Of a stretch of 64,000 nucleotides of DNA, positions 49,191 through 57,641 are shown one piece after another; position 1 is the stretch's first letter, and each line of letters begins with the position of its first letter. The notes under the pieces are model-generated. The model searched no databases, was not told the origin of the DNA, and saw only the letters and a program-made list of their open reading frames with translations. Source of the DNA: Pseudomonadota bacterium (GTDB lineage: Bacteria > Pseudomonadota > Gammaproteobacteria > Competibacterales > Competibacteraceae); assembly GCA_030917925.1 (NCBI GenBank), contig JAUPTV010000149.1, positions 1 to 64,000 of the forward strand, given 5' to 3'. A program made the translations under genes and the position numbers.

Positions 49191-49264
49191 AACCCTTTTT
49201 TTCGGCCTTCAAAGCGGGTTAAATAAATCAAGCACTTGGAAAGGTTGCTCTGATTTGGGTTTTC

Positions 49265-49285
49265 GGGCGCAGTTGCGCCCTTTTT
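49265..49285 (+). terminator. Terminator between cas6f and the CRISPR array
   Basis: GGGCGC/GCGCCC stem with loop AGTT and a five-T run. It should stop read-through from the cas operon, leaving the array to its own short leader (49286-49321). Confidence 0.85.
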
Positions 49286-49321
49286 CTTTAACAACCAAGA
49301 TATTATTTGGGTTAAACTCTA

Positions 49322-49769
49322 CTTCACTGCCGGATAGGCAGCTTAGAAAAAGTCGATTGCCTGGGACTACCTCAAGCATTTCTTTACTGCCGGATAGGCA
49401 GCTTAGAAAACGCGATGAATGAGCGGACAGCCGTCACTCATCTTTACTGCCGGATAGGCAGCTTAGAAAAACAGGGCGAAACGTGGTGGGATATTCCCGA
49501 CCTTTACTGCCGGATAGGCAGCTTAGAAAGCAATCGCGGCGTTCAATGGACTATTGCCATGCTTCACTGCCGGACAGGCAGCTTAGAAATCCATCAGGCG
49601 CAGGGCGCTTAGGATGTACCACTTCACTGCCGGACAGGCAGCTTATAAAGTAGTGATTGCCACTATTTGATACTCCGTTTTCTTCACTGCCGGACAGGCA
49701 GCTTAGAAAGCCCTGGTTGCAGAGATTCAGCGGCAGGAACACTTCACTGCCGGACAGGCAGCTTAGAAA
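49322..49769 (+). CRISPR. Type I-F CRISPR array, 8 repeats and 7 spacers
   Basis: Repeats of 28 nt start at 49322 and every 60 bases to 49742; spacers are all 32 nt. Every repeat keeps the CTGCC/GGCAG stem. Repeats 2-4 begin CTTTACTG and have GGATAGG in the loop side; repeats 5-8 begin CTTCACTG with GGACAGG; repeat 1 mixes the two. Repeat 6 has GCTTATAAA instead of GCTTAGAAA, which alters that handle. Orientation matches cas genes, with the leader side next to cas6f. No cas1 or cas2 is present to add spacers. Confidence 0.97.
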
Positions 49770-49770
49770 T

Positions 49771-49869
49771 CTATGCCAACCTGGTGGCCGGAACCCGTAA
49801 CGCCGTCGCCAACGCGTTGACGCTCAACCCCAGTGGCTTCAAAAAATCCTCGCGCAGAGTGGGTTTGCC
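49771..49869 (-). pseudogene. higA-like antitoxin fragment at the array end
   Basis: Read on the minus strand, this segment gives TLREDFLKPLGLSVNALATA followed by LRVPATRLA and a TAG stop two bases past the last repeat. LREDFL-x-PLGLS-x-x-ALA-x-AL-x-VP-x-x-R is the hallmark of HigA-type Xre antitoxins. The N-terminal HPGE and start codon, and all residues after the recognition helix, are missing. It is a decayed fragment truncated where the array begins. No higB partner is seen. Confidence 0.6.
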
Positions 49870-50012
49870 CAAGTGCCACCACCAGTGGGTGAAAGGGTGC
49901 AGATCATCCAGCGCCTTGCGGAGTTCCCGATGAATGGATTTCCCCGCCCTCTCCCTGTTTATCAGCGATAAGAGTCGCTACACTTCATCAACTTGCTAAC
50001 GACAATTGGAAA

Positions 50013-51899
50013 ATGAGGTTCAAATTAGCTATGAATGCCGTGGTTTACGCCAAGGCGGCCAGCCGTCATTTACTATCGGGTAACGAAGCGGTCGCCCGCG
50101 CCGCCTGGGAAGCTGGCGCTCGGGTCGCCGCCGCCTATCCAGGTACCCCCGCCACCGAAATTCTCGAATATATCGCCACTTACCCCGACATCTATTCCGA
50201 ATGGTCGGTCAACGAGAAAGTTGCCGTTGAAGTCGCTATCGGCGCTTCACTGGCCGGTTCGCGGGCGCTGGCGGCGATGAAACACGTCGGCATGAACGTC
50301 GCCTCGGACGCCTTCATGACCCAATCGCTGGCGGGCGTGGTCGGCGGTCTGGTCATCGTCGTCGCCGATGATGTGGGTCTGTCGTCCTCCCAGAATGAAC
50401 AGGATTCCCGCTACTGGGGCCGGTTTGGCCACATGCCGATTCTGGAGCCGGCGGACTCGCAGGAAGCCTACATGATGGTCAAACAAGCCTTTGACCTGTC
50501 GGAAGAATATGAAGTCCCGGTCATCGTGCGCATGACCACCCGCGTCTGCCACGTCAAAGCCATGGTCGAATTCACTGGCGAACGCATTGAACGCCGCGCC
50601 CCCGGCTTCCAGAAAAATCCCCAGCGCTGGGTGATGACTCCCGCCAACGCCAAACCGCGCCTGCCGCTGATGCACGAGCGCGATCAAACCTTGCGCCAAG
50701 TCGCCGAAGCCAGTGACCTCAACGAAACTTTCAAAGGCAGTGATCGGCGCATCGGCTTTGTCACCTCCGGCCCGGCCTTCATGCACGTCCGCGAGACCTT
50801 CCCCAACGCGCCCGTCCTCAAACTTGGCTTCACCTGCCCTGCCCCCATCGACCAAATCCGCACGTTCGCAGGGACGGTGGATACGCTAGTCGTCGTTGAA
50901 GAAACCGAACCGCTGCTGGAAACCGAAATTCGCGCTGCCGGTATCGCGGTCCGGGGCAAGGATGTCTTACCGCGCTTTGGCGAACTGGCCCCCAGCGTCC
51001 TCCGCCCGGCGATCAAACCGCTGCTCAATGAACCTTATGCCGTCCCGAACCGCGCCCAGACCGACGTGTTCCCGCGCCCACCGACCATGTGCGCCTCCTG
51101 CCCACATCTTGGCCCCTACTTCGCCCTCTCCCACATCCGCAACCTCAACATCATTGGCGACATTGGTTGCTATACGCTCGGCGCGGGCCATCCGTGGAAT
51201 GCGCTGGATACCTGCACCTGCATGGGCGCATCGTTGAGCATGGCGCACGGCATGGACAAGGGACGTGGCGAATCCGACGAGAAAAAGCACATGGTCGCGG
51301 TCATCGGCGATTCCACCTTCCTGCACATGGGTATGCAGGGTCTCTTGAACATGGTCTACAACCGGGGCAACGTGACCGTGCTGCTGCTGGATAACCGCTC
51401 AGTCGGCATGACCGGCGGTCAGGAAAATCCCGGCACCGGCGAAGATTTGCACGGTCTGGCCGCCCCCCGCGTCGATTTCGCCAAACTGGTCGAGGCTTTG
51501 GGTGTGCGTCCCGAACGCATCCGTATGGTCGATCCCTACGAACTGCCCACCATGGTCAAACTGGTGCGGGAAGAAACCAAAATGGAGGAGCCGTCGGTCA
51601 TCATCACCAACCGCCCCTGCTCCCTGACCGACCGTTTCGAGAAGTTCCGCGCCTACTCGGTCATTGATGAAAAATGCACCGGCTGCGGTAACTGCATTGA
51701 TCTCGGCTGCCCGGCCATTTTCGTTGATCGCCGGGAGACCGTGACGGCCAAGAACGGCAAAAACAAGGAACTGGTATTCGCCCGCATCGACGCCAATGCC
51801 TGCACCGGCTGCCACATGTGCGTCGAAACCTGCGCCCCGGAAGCCATTGTGCAACCGCCGCTTTCCAACCGCGTGATTCGGATTCAACCCCATGCTTGA
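50013..51899 (+). CDS. iorA: Indolepyruvate ferredoxin oxidoreductase, alpha subunit
   Basis: 628 residues. It oxidatively decarboxylates aryl pyruvates to aryl-acetyl-CoA with ferredoxin. N-terminal pyrimidine-domain begins LLSGNEAVARAAWEAGARVA with AAYPGTPATEI; the TPP domain has CASCPHLGP and NIIGDIGCYTLGAGHPWNAL; two C-terminal 4Fe-4S motifs are CTGCGNCIDLGCP and CTGCHMCVETCAP. The end overlaps iorB by 8 bases. A start six codons later at 50031 is possible. It opens an operon-like run with liv transport genes and paaK, pointing to aromatic amino acid breakdown. Confidence 0.93.
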   Translation: MRFKLAMNAVVYAKAASRHLLSGNEAVARAAWEAGARVAAAYPGTPATEILEYIATYPDIYSEWSVNEKVAVEVAIGASLAGSRALAAMKHVGMNVASDAFMTQSLAGVVGGLVIVVADDVGLSSSQNEQDSRYWGRFGHMPILEPADSQEAYMMVKQAFDLSEEYEVPVIVRMTTRVCHVKAMVEFTGERIERRAPGFQKNPQRWVMTPANAKPRLPLMHERDQTLRQVAEASDLNETFKGSDRRIGFVTSGPAFMHVRETFPNAPVLKLGFTCPAPIDQIRTFAGTVDTLVVVEETEPLLETEIRAAGIAVRGKDVLPRFGELAPSVLRPAIKPLLNEPYAVPNRAQTDVFPRPPTMCASCPHLGPYFALSHIRNLNIIGDIGCYTLGAGHPWNALDTCTCMGASLSMAHGMDKGRGESDEKKHMVAVIGDSTFLHMGMQGLLNMVYNRGNVTVLLLDNRSVGMTGGQENPGTGEDLHGLAAPRVDFAKLVEALGVRPERIRMVDPYELPTMVKLVREETKMEEPSVIITNRPCSLTDRFEKFRAYSVIDEKCTGCGNCIDLGCPAIFVDRRETVTAKNGKNKELVFARIDANACTGCHMCVETCAPEAIVQPPLSNRVIRIQPHA

Positions 51900-52488
51900 T
51901 CGCATTACCAACATCCTGGTCGTCGGCATTGGCGGTCAGGGCGTGATGACCGCCGCCGAAATGCTGGCTCGCACTGCCATGAGTCAGGGCTACGATGTCA
52001 AAAAAACCGAAGTCGCCGGCATGGCCCAGCGTGGCGGCGTGGTGTCCTCACACGTCCGTTTCGGACCCAAAGTTTACTCCCCGCAGATCGACGCTGGCGA
52101 AGCGGATCTGCTGATTGGCTTTGAAGCCGCTGAAGCGTTGCGCTGGCTGCCCTGGCTGCGCCCGATCGGCGTTGCCATGGTCAACACCCTGCGTATTGCC
52201 CCGCCCATCGTGTCCGCCGGTTTGTATGATTACCCCGCCGACCCGATTGGCGCACTGGCCACGTTCGGGATCGAAGCCCATGCGTTCGACGCGGGTGCCA
52301 TCGCGGATGAACTGGGCAATGCCAAGTTGGTGAACACCATCATGCTGGGCGCTATCAGCGACTGCCTGCCCTTCCCCGCCGACGCACTGAAAGCGTGCAT
52401 TGTCGAAGGCTTTCGCGCCTACAAGCCGAAACTGGCCGAAATCAACGCCCAGGCGTTCGATGCGGGACGACAAGCGGGACACGCCTGA
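51892..52488 (+). CDS. iorB: Indolepyruvate ferredoxin oxidoreductase, beta subunit
   Basis: 198-residue gamma/beta-type subunit. Landmarks: ITNILVVGIGGQGVMTAAEM, KKTEVAGMAQRGGVVSSHVR and EADLLIGFEAAEALRWLPWL, the conserved glycine-rich and AQRGG segments of the POR gamma domain. It pairs with IorA; the genes overlap by 8 bases. Length is normal. Confidence 0.92.
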   Translation: MLDRITNILVVGIGGQGVMTAAEMLARTAMSQGYDVKKTEVAGMAQRGGVVSSHVRFGPKVYSPQIDAGEADLLIGFEAAEALRWLPWLRPIGVAMVNTLRIAPPIVSAGLYDYPADPIGALATFGIEAHAFDAGAIADELGNAKLVNTIMLGAISDCLPFPADALKACIVEGFRAYKPKLAEINAQAFDAGRQAGHA

Positions 52489-52547
52489 TCAGGCATTTCG
52501 AACAACAATAATAATCATTCCCAACCCCAAAAAGGAGAGAAAACCTG

Positions 52548-53693
52548 ATGAAAAACCGACTGATGAAAAACCTGCTGGCGGCAACCCTGCTGCTGACCGG
52601 CAGTCATCTGGTCAACGCCGCTGATGATCCCATCAAAATCGGCTCCTTCCTGACCGTGACGGGTCCCGCTTCCTTTCTCGGCGATCCCGAACTGAAAACC
52701 CTGCAAATGGTGATTGAAGACCTCAACGCCAAGGGCGGTCTGCTGGGCCGGAAAGTGGAACTGGTTCACTACGACACCGGCGGCAACGCCAAGGAAGCGG
52801 TCAACTTCGTTAAGCGCCTCATCAAAAGCGATAACGTCGATATCATCGTCGGTGGGACGACCACCGGCGACACCATGGCCGTGATTCCCGATGTGGAAAA
52901 GGAAGGCATTACCCTGATTTCGCTGGCGGGCGCGGTGGACATCGTGGAACCCGTGAAAAAGTGGGTCTTCAAGGTCGCGCACACCGACCGTATGGCCGCC
53001 GCCAAGATTTACCAGGATCTGCGCAAGCAGAATTTGACCAAAGTGGCGCTGATCACCGGCGATGGCGGTTTCGACAAATCCGGACGTGAACAACTGCGCA
53101 CGCTGGCCCCGGAATACGGTATGACTATCGTTGTGGACGAGTCCTATGGCAACAAGGACACGGACATGACTACCCAGTTAACCAAAATCCGGGCGACCGA
53201 CGCGCAGGCCATCATCAACTTCGGCTTCGGCCAGGCTCCGGCGATTGTCACCAAGAACATCAAACAACTGGGCATCCAGTTGCCGGTCTACCAGTCCCAC
53301 GGCGTCGCCTCCAAGACCTTCATCGATTTGGCTGGCGAAGCGGGGGAAGGGGTGCGTTTACCGGCGGCAGCGCTGGTCGTAGCCGAACAATTGCCGGACA
53401 CCGATCCCCAAAAGCCGGTGTTATTGGCATATAAGAAAGACTACGAAGCCAAACACGGCCCGGTATCGACCTTCGGCGGTCATGGTTATGACGGCGTTAT
53501 GATCGCCATCGAAGCCATCAAGCGAGCGGGCAGCGTGGACAAAGCCAAGGTTCGTGACGAAGTGGAGAACACCAAGGGCTTCATCGGCACCGCCGGCATC
53601 TTCAACATGACGCCCCAGGATCACATGGGCCTGACACTGGACGCCTTCAAGATGGTGGAAATCCGCAACGGCGGATGGAAGATTGTTGATTAA
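52548..53693 (+). CDS. livK: Branched-chain/aromatic amino acid ABC transporter, substrate-binding protein
   Basis: 381 residues with a signal peptide (MKNLLAATLLLTGSHLVNA, cleavage after VNA). The mature protein has the Leu/Ile/Val-binding fold: IKIGSFLTVTGPASFLGDPE, LKTLQMVIEDLNAKGGLLGR, VDIIVGGTTTGDTMAVIP and FGGHGYDGVMIAIEAIKRAG. A strong AAGGAGAG site precedes the ATG. Next to iorAB and paaK it could import aromatic acids or amino acids; the ligand is not readable from sequence. Confidence 0.88.
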   Translation: MKNRLMKNLLAATLLLTGSHLVNAADDPIKIGSFLTVTGPASFLGDPELKTLQMVIEDLNAKGGLLGRKVELVHYDTGGNAKEAVNFVKRLIKSDNVDIIVGGTTTGDTMAVIPDVEKEGITLISLAGAVDIVEPVKKWVFKVAHTDRMAAAKIYQDLRKQNLTKVALITGDGGFDKSGREQLRTLAPEYGMTIVVDESYGNKDTDMTTQLTKIRATDAQAIINFGFGQAPAIVTKNIKQLGIQLPVYQSHGVASKTFIDLAGEAGEGVRLPAAALVVAEQLPDTDPQKPVLLAYKKDYEAKHGPVSTFGGHGYDGVMIAIEAIKRAGSVDKAKVRDEVENTKGFIGTAGIFNMTPQDHMGLTLDAFKMVEIRNGGWKIVD

Positions 53694-54569
53694 ATGCCTG
53701 AACAAATCTTCCAGTTCCTGGTAACAGGCATTACCGTTGGTGCCCTTTACGCCCTGGTCGGACTCGGCTTCGCGCTGATCTACAACGCCTCCGACGTCGT
53801 AAACTTCGCCCAGGGTGAATTTGTGATGTTGGGCGCGATGACCGCTATCGCCCTGGTGGCTGCGGGTTGGCCGTTGGCGCTGGCGGCTATCGTGGCGACG
53901 GCCCTGACCGTGGTGGTCGGCTTGCTGTTGGAACGATTCGCTATTGAACCGGCCTGGGGTGCCTCGGTCGTCGCCACCATCATCATTACCATCGGCGCGG
54001 CCATCTTCCTGCGCGGCGTTGCACTCCTGCTCTGGGGCAAGGACTTCCACGCCCTCCCCCCTTTTTCCGGCGATACGCCCCTTCACCTGGGCAGCGCAAC
54101 GTTGTTGCCCCAAAGCCTGTGGGTACTCGGCGGCGCGGCGGCGCTGGTGACGCTGGTTCATCTCTTTCTCAACCGCACGCTGATCGGCAAGGCGCTACTG
54201 GCCTGTTCCTTCAACCGCGCCGCTGCGCAGTTGGTTGGAATTAACGTGAACGTCATGTTGCGGTTGGCCTACGGACTGTCAGCGGGCCTGGGCGCCATTG
54301 CCGGAATCCTCATCGCCCCGATTACCTTCAGTTCCTACGAAGCCGGGATCATGCTGGGCCTCAAAGGCTTCTCCGCCGCGATTGTCGGCGGCATCGGCAA
54401 TCCCATGGGCGCGGTGGCGGGCGGTCTGCTGTTGGGGGTATTGGAAGCGCTCGGCGCAGGGCTGATTTCCTCCGGGTACAAAGACGCCATTGCTTTTATG
54501 TTTGTGCTCATGGTGCTGTTTTTTGAACCGACCGGCTTGTTCGGCCATAAAGTCGCGGAGCGGGTTTAA
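53694..54569 (+). CDS. livH: Branched-chain amino acid ABC transporter permease LivH
   Basis: 291-residue permease with about eight membrane helices. It opens FLVTGITVGALYALVGLGFA and LIYNASDVVNFAQGEFVMLG, the LivH signature, and has the EAA-like loop region AGIMLGLKGFSAAIVGGIGN. Its ATG directly abuts the livK stop (TAAATG), so it is coupled. It pairs with LivM to form the channel. Confidence 0.93.
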   Translation: MPEQIFQFLVTGITVGALYALVGLGFALIYNASDVVNFAQGEFVMLGAMTAIALVAAGWPLALAAIVATALTVVVGLLLERFAIEPAWGASVVATIIITIGAAIFLRGVALLLWGKDFHALPPFSGDTPLHLGSATLLPQSLWVLGGAAALVTLVHLFLNRTLIGKALLACSFNRAAAQLVGINVNVMLRLAYGLSAGLGAIAGILIAPITFSSYEAGIMLGLKGFSAAIVGGIGNPMGAVAGGLLLGVLEALGAGLISSGYKDAIAFMFVLMVLFFEPTGLFGHKVAERV

Positions 54570-54581
54570 CATGTCCATGAC

Positions 54582-54619
54582 CCTCGCCCCCGGCCCCTCT
54601 CCCACCTGTGGGCGAGGGG
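54582..54619. repeat. REP-like palindrome between livH and livM
   Basis: CCCTCGCCC and GGGCGAGGG are exact inverted arms around a C-rich 20-base loop that also contains CCCCTCTCCC. Such elements are common dispersed repeats in proteobacteria and often stabilise upstream mRNA. No T-run follows. Confidence 0.6.
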
Positions 54620-54630
54620 AGGATTAAATC

Positions 54631-55569
54631 ATGCGCCTCGCTGGCTTCTACCTCTTTGCCGTTTTCGCCGCGTTACTGCCGATACTGTTCCCGGATAACT
54701 ACTTCGTCATCGTCATTGGCGCTTCGGCGGGCCTGAACGTCATGCTGGCAGTCGGCCTCAATCTGCTGATCGGTTACGCGGGCCAGATTTCCCTGGGTCA
54801 TGCCGCCTTTTTTGGCATGGGTGCCTACGCCTCAGCGATTTTGACCACCCGCTTTGCCTGGCCGGGATTGTTGGCCATGGCGGCAGGCTTACTGGTTGCC
54901 GGCAGCATCGCCTGGCTGTTCGCCCGCCCGATTCTGCGCCTGCGTGGTCACTATTTAGCCATGGCTACGCTCGGCTTCGGGATCATCATTCACGTCATCA
55001 TGGTTCAGGCCAACCATTGGACGGGTGGTCCGGATGGACTGTCCGGCATTCCGCCGCTGAATCTGCTGGGTTGGACAGTCGATGGCGACCGGCAATGGTA
55101 CGGCGTGATTGCCGCTGCTGCGCTGCTCACCATCTGGCTGTCCCTGAACATCGTGGATTCGCGGATCGGTCGCGCCCTGCGGGCGGTCCGGGGTTCGGAA
55201 TTCGCCGCGCAAATGATGGGCGTTGACACGGCCAGCGCCAAAACGCAGATCTTTGTGGTCTCCGCCCTGTTTGCTGCTTTCGCCGGTAGCCTGTTTGCTC
55301 ATCAACAGGCTTTTGTCAGTCCGGACTCATTTAACCTGCTGATCTCCGTAGAACTGGTGACCATGGTCGTGCTGGGCGGCATGGCGTCAACCTTTGGCGC
55401 GGCCTGCGGAGCGATTGCCCTTACGTTACTGCATCAGGGGCTGGTGGTGTTCGAAGATTACGAAATGCTGATCCACGGTGGGCTGTTGATGGCCGTTATG
55501 ATTTTCATGCCACAGGGGCTGTTTGTGGGATTAAGTCAGGCCGTGCGTCGGTTGAAAAATGAAATTTGA
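54631..55569 (+). CDS. livM: Branched-chain amino acid ABC transporter permease LivM
   Basis: 312-residue permease. Landmarks: LNVMLAVGLNLLIGYAGQIS, LGHAAFFGMGAYASAILTTR, GHYLAMATLGFGIIIHVIMV and the cytoplasmic loop SRIGRALRAVRGSEFAAQMM. GGAGG lies nine bases upstream of the ATG. Its end overlaps the BrnT toxin gene by 11 bases, so the inserted pair is fused to this operon. Confidence 0.93.
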   Translation: MRLAGFYLFAVFAALLPILFPDNYFVIVIGASAGLNVMLAVGLNLLIGYAGQISLGHAAFFGMGAYASAILTTRFAWPGLLAMAAGLLVAGSIAWLFARPILRLRGHYLAMATLGFGIIIHVIMVQANHWTGGPDGLSGIPPLNLLGWTVDGDRQWYGVIAAAALLTIWLSLNIVDSRIGRALRAVRGSEFAAQMMGVDTASAKTQIFVVSALFAAFAGSLFAHQQAFVSPDSFNLLISVELVTMVVLGGMASTFGAACGAIALTLLHQGLVVFEDYEMLIHGGLLMAVMIFMPQGLFVGLSQAVRRLKNEI

Positions 55570-55825
55570 ATGGGACGAGCGCAAACGGCAAATCAACCTG
55601 CGTCGTCATCATATCGAACTGGCTGATGCTGTAGCGGTTTTTTCCGACCCTTACGCCTTAACTCGGGAAGACTTCGATCATGATGAACAGCGGTTTGTGA
55701 CCTTGGGACGAGATGCACTGGGCCGGTTGCTGGTTGCGGCTTACACTTACCGGGAACCTCAAACGATCCGCCTGATTTCGGCCCGCAAGGCTGAACCGCA
55801 TGAACGCAAACAGTACGAGGGTTAA
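55559..55825 (+). CDS. brnT: BrnT family toxin
   Basis: 88-residue ribonuclease toxin. The pattern MKFEWDERKRQINLRRHHIE, LADAVAVFSDPYA, EQRFVTLGRDALGRLLVAAY and RLISARKAEPHERKQYE is the BrnT family (RelE-like fold). It overlaps the livM end by 11 bases and is followed 3 bases later by the antitoxin. It interrupts the otherwise standard livKHMGF order. Confidence 0.92.
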   Translation: MKFEWDERKRQINLRRHHIELADAVAVFSDPYALTREDFDHDEQRFVTLGRDALGRLLVAAYTYREPQTIRLISARKAEPHERKQYEG

Positions 55826-55828
55826 GTT

Positions 55829-56083
55829 ATGAAAAAACCGTATGATTTCAGTAGCGCCCACCGAGGTCCGGTTGTTCCCCCGGAATCTGGCACTACCGCC
55901 ATCACACTCCGTATTGATGACGAAGTCCTAATGTGGTTTCGTGAGCAAGTTAACCGCTCTGGGGGGGGCGATTATCTGAAACTCATTAACAACGCCCTGC
56001 GTGAACATGTCCGCCAGCAATCCGAACCCATCGAAGAGGTCTTGCGCCGGGTAGTCCGGGAAGAAATGCGCCGTGCGGCCTGA
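55829..56083 (+). CDS. brnA: BrnA family antitoxin
   Basis: 84 residues. It has the disordered toxin-binding N-terminus (KKPYDFSSAHRGPVVPPESG) and a ribbon-helix-helix DNA-binding segment TAITLRIDDEVLMWFREQVN followed by YLKLINNALREHV. BrnA normally neutralises BrnT and represses the pair. It precedes livG by 32 bases. The C-terminal tail (IEEVLRRVVREEMRRA) is helical and charged. Confidence 0.88.
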   Translation: MKKPYDFSSAHRGPVVPPESGTTAITLRIDDEVLMWFREQVNRSGGGDYLKLINNALREHVRQQSEPIEEVLRRVVREEMRRAA

Positions 56084-56115
56084 TAGCAACCCAACAAGAC
56101 GGTATTCGCACGCCC

Positions 56116-56898
56116 GTGCAAGACACTAATCTACTCACTGTCGAAGGTCTGGAACAAAGTTTCGGCGGCGTCATGGCCTTGGCCGGCGTCAGTTTCCACA
56201 CCCCGGAAAACCTGATCTACGCCATTATCGGCCCCAATGGTGCCGGTAAAACGACGCTGTTCAACGTTTTGTGCGGCTTCTACCAACCCGCGTCCGGTTC
56301 CCTGCGCTTCAACGGTCAGGAATTACGTGGACGACCACCGCATCGCATCGCCGCTCTGGGCATCGCCCGCACTTTTCAGAACCTGCAACTGTTCTTCAAC
56401 ATGACCGTGCTGGAAAACGTCATGGTGGGCGGTCACTTGCGCGCTAAAACCGGACTTCTGGCCGCAGCCCTGCGTTTGCCCCAGGTGCGGCATGAAGAAC
56501 AGCAATTACGCGAATGGGCCAGAGAAGCGCTGGAACTGTGCGAACTGACCGACCATGCCGAACATCCGGCAGGTGCCCTCCCCTACGGCCTGATGAAGCG
56601 CGTGGAAATGGCCCGCGCCCTGGCGGCCAAACCCCGCTTGCTCCTGCTCGATGAACCCGCCGCCGGTCTGAACGATACCGAAACCATGGCCTTACGCGAT
56701 TTAATTCAACGCATCCGCGCATCCGGCGTCACCGTACTCCTGGTGGAACACCACATGCCACTGGTGATGAGCGTCTCGGATCGACTGTTGGTGCTCGATT
56801 ATGGCAGTGTACTGGCGGAGGGCACGCCAGCGGAGATTCAAGCCAATCCCCGCGTGATTGCCGCTTACCTTGGGGGAGCCGTGCAATATGCCATCTAA
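56116..56898 (+). CDS. livG: Branched-chain amino acid ABC transporter ATP-binding protein LivG
   Basis: 260-residue ATPase. Walker A is IIGPNGAGKTTLFNVLCGFY, the LivG Q-loop region is IARTFQNLQLFFNMTVLENV, the signature PYGLMKRVEMARALAAKPRL departs from LSGG (reads LPYGLMK), and Walker B is LLLLDEPAAGLN. GTG start at 56116 without a clear ribosome site, after the BrnTA insertion. The 3' end overlaps livF by 11 bases. Confidence 0.92.
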   Translation: MQDTNLLTVEGLEQSFGGVMALAGVSFHTPENLIYAIIGPNGAGKTTLFNVLCGFYQPASGSLRFNGQELRGRPPHRIAALGIARTFQNLQLFFNMTVLENVMVGGHLRAKTGLLAAALRLPQVRHEEQQLREWAREALELCELTDHAEHPAGALPYGLMKRVEMARALAAKPRLLLLDEPAAGLNDTETMALRDLIQRIRASGVTVLLVEHHMPLVMSVSDRLLVLDYGSVLAEGTPAEIQANPRVIAAYLGGAVQYAI

Positions 56899-57628
56899 TG
56901 CCCCCCACTCTTCCAACCCTCTGCTGGAAATCGCCGGTCTGAACAGCCACTATGGCCCGGTGCAAGTAGTTCACAACGCCAGCCTGAGCGTTCACGCCGG
57001 CGAACTGGTCGCCCTGGTCGGCGGCAACGGTGCCGGTAAAACCACCCTGCTCCATACCCTGTCCGGCCTGCATCGGCCCAGCGCCGGCTCCATCCATTTC
57101 GATGGCCAGGACATCACCCACTGGCCAACGCACCGCATCGTCGCCGCCGGTGTCTGCCAGGTGCCGGAAGGGCGGCAGGTCTTCGCCCCGCTGAGCGTCG
57201 AGGACAATCTGAAACTGGGCGCTTACCGCCAGTATCGGAATCACGGTTGGGTCAGCCAGGAAATGGAGCGTGTTTACACCCTGTTCCCCATCCTTCAGGA
57301 ACGTCGTCAGCAACTGGCCGGCACACTGTCCGGCGGGCAGCAACAAATGCTGGCGATTGGCCGTGCCCTCCTGGGTCATCCACGTTTGCTGCTACTGGAC
57401 GAACCTTCCATGGGGCTGGCACCACTCCTGGTCGAAGAAATCTTCCGGGTGATCGTCGAACTCAATAGCCAGGGCGTGACCATTTTGCTGGTGGAACAAA
57501 ACGCTCGCGCCGCGCTCGCCATTGCCGGACGCGGCTATATTCTGGAAACCGGGCGGATTACCAAAACCGCTCCAGCCGCTGATTTACTCGCCGACGACGA
57601 TGTGCGCCGGGCTTATTTGGGATACTGA
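56888..57628 (+). CDS. livF: Branched-chain amino acid ABC transporter ATP-binding protein LivF
   Basis: About 246 residues. Walker A VGGNGAGKTTLLHTLSGLHR, signature LSGGQQQMLAIGRALLGHPR, Walker B LLLLDEPSMGLAPLLVEEIF and the LVEQNARAALAIAGRGYILE end typical of LivF. The ATG at 56888 lies inside the livG end and has GGGGGAG about ten bases upstream; an in-frame ATG at 56858 is possible. It completes the transporter. Confidence 0.93.
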   Translation: MPSNAPHSSNPLLEIAGLNSHYGPVQVVHNASLSVHAGELVALVGGNGAGKTTLLHTLSGLHRPSAGSIHFDGQDITHWPTHRIVAAGVCQVPEGRQVFAPLSVEDNLKLGAYRQYRNHGWVSQEMERVYTLFPILQERRQQLAGTLSGGQQQMLAIGRALLGHPRLLLLDEPSMGLAPLLVEEIFRVIVELNSQGVTILLVEQNARAALAIAGRGYILETGRITKTAPAADLLADDDVRRAYLGY

Positions 57629-57641
57629 ACGGGAGATCACC

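Noticed and set aside
49770-49801. An eighth spacer after the last repeat
   Set aside because: No further repeat follows and the sequence continues in frame with the higA-like fragment.
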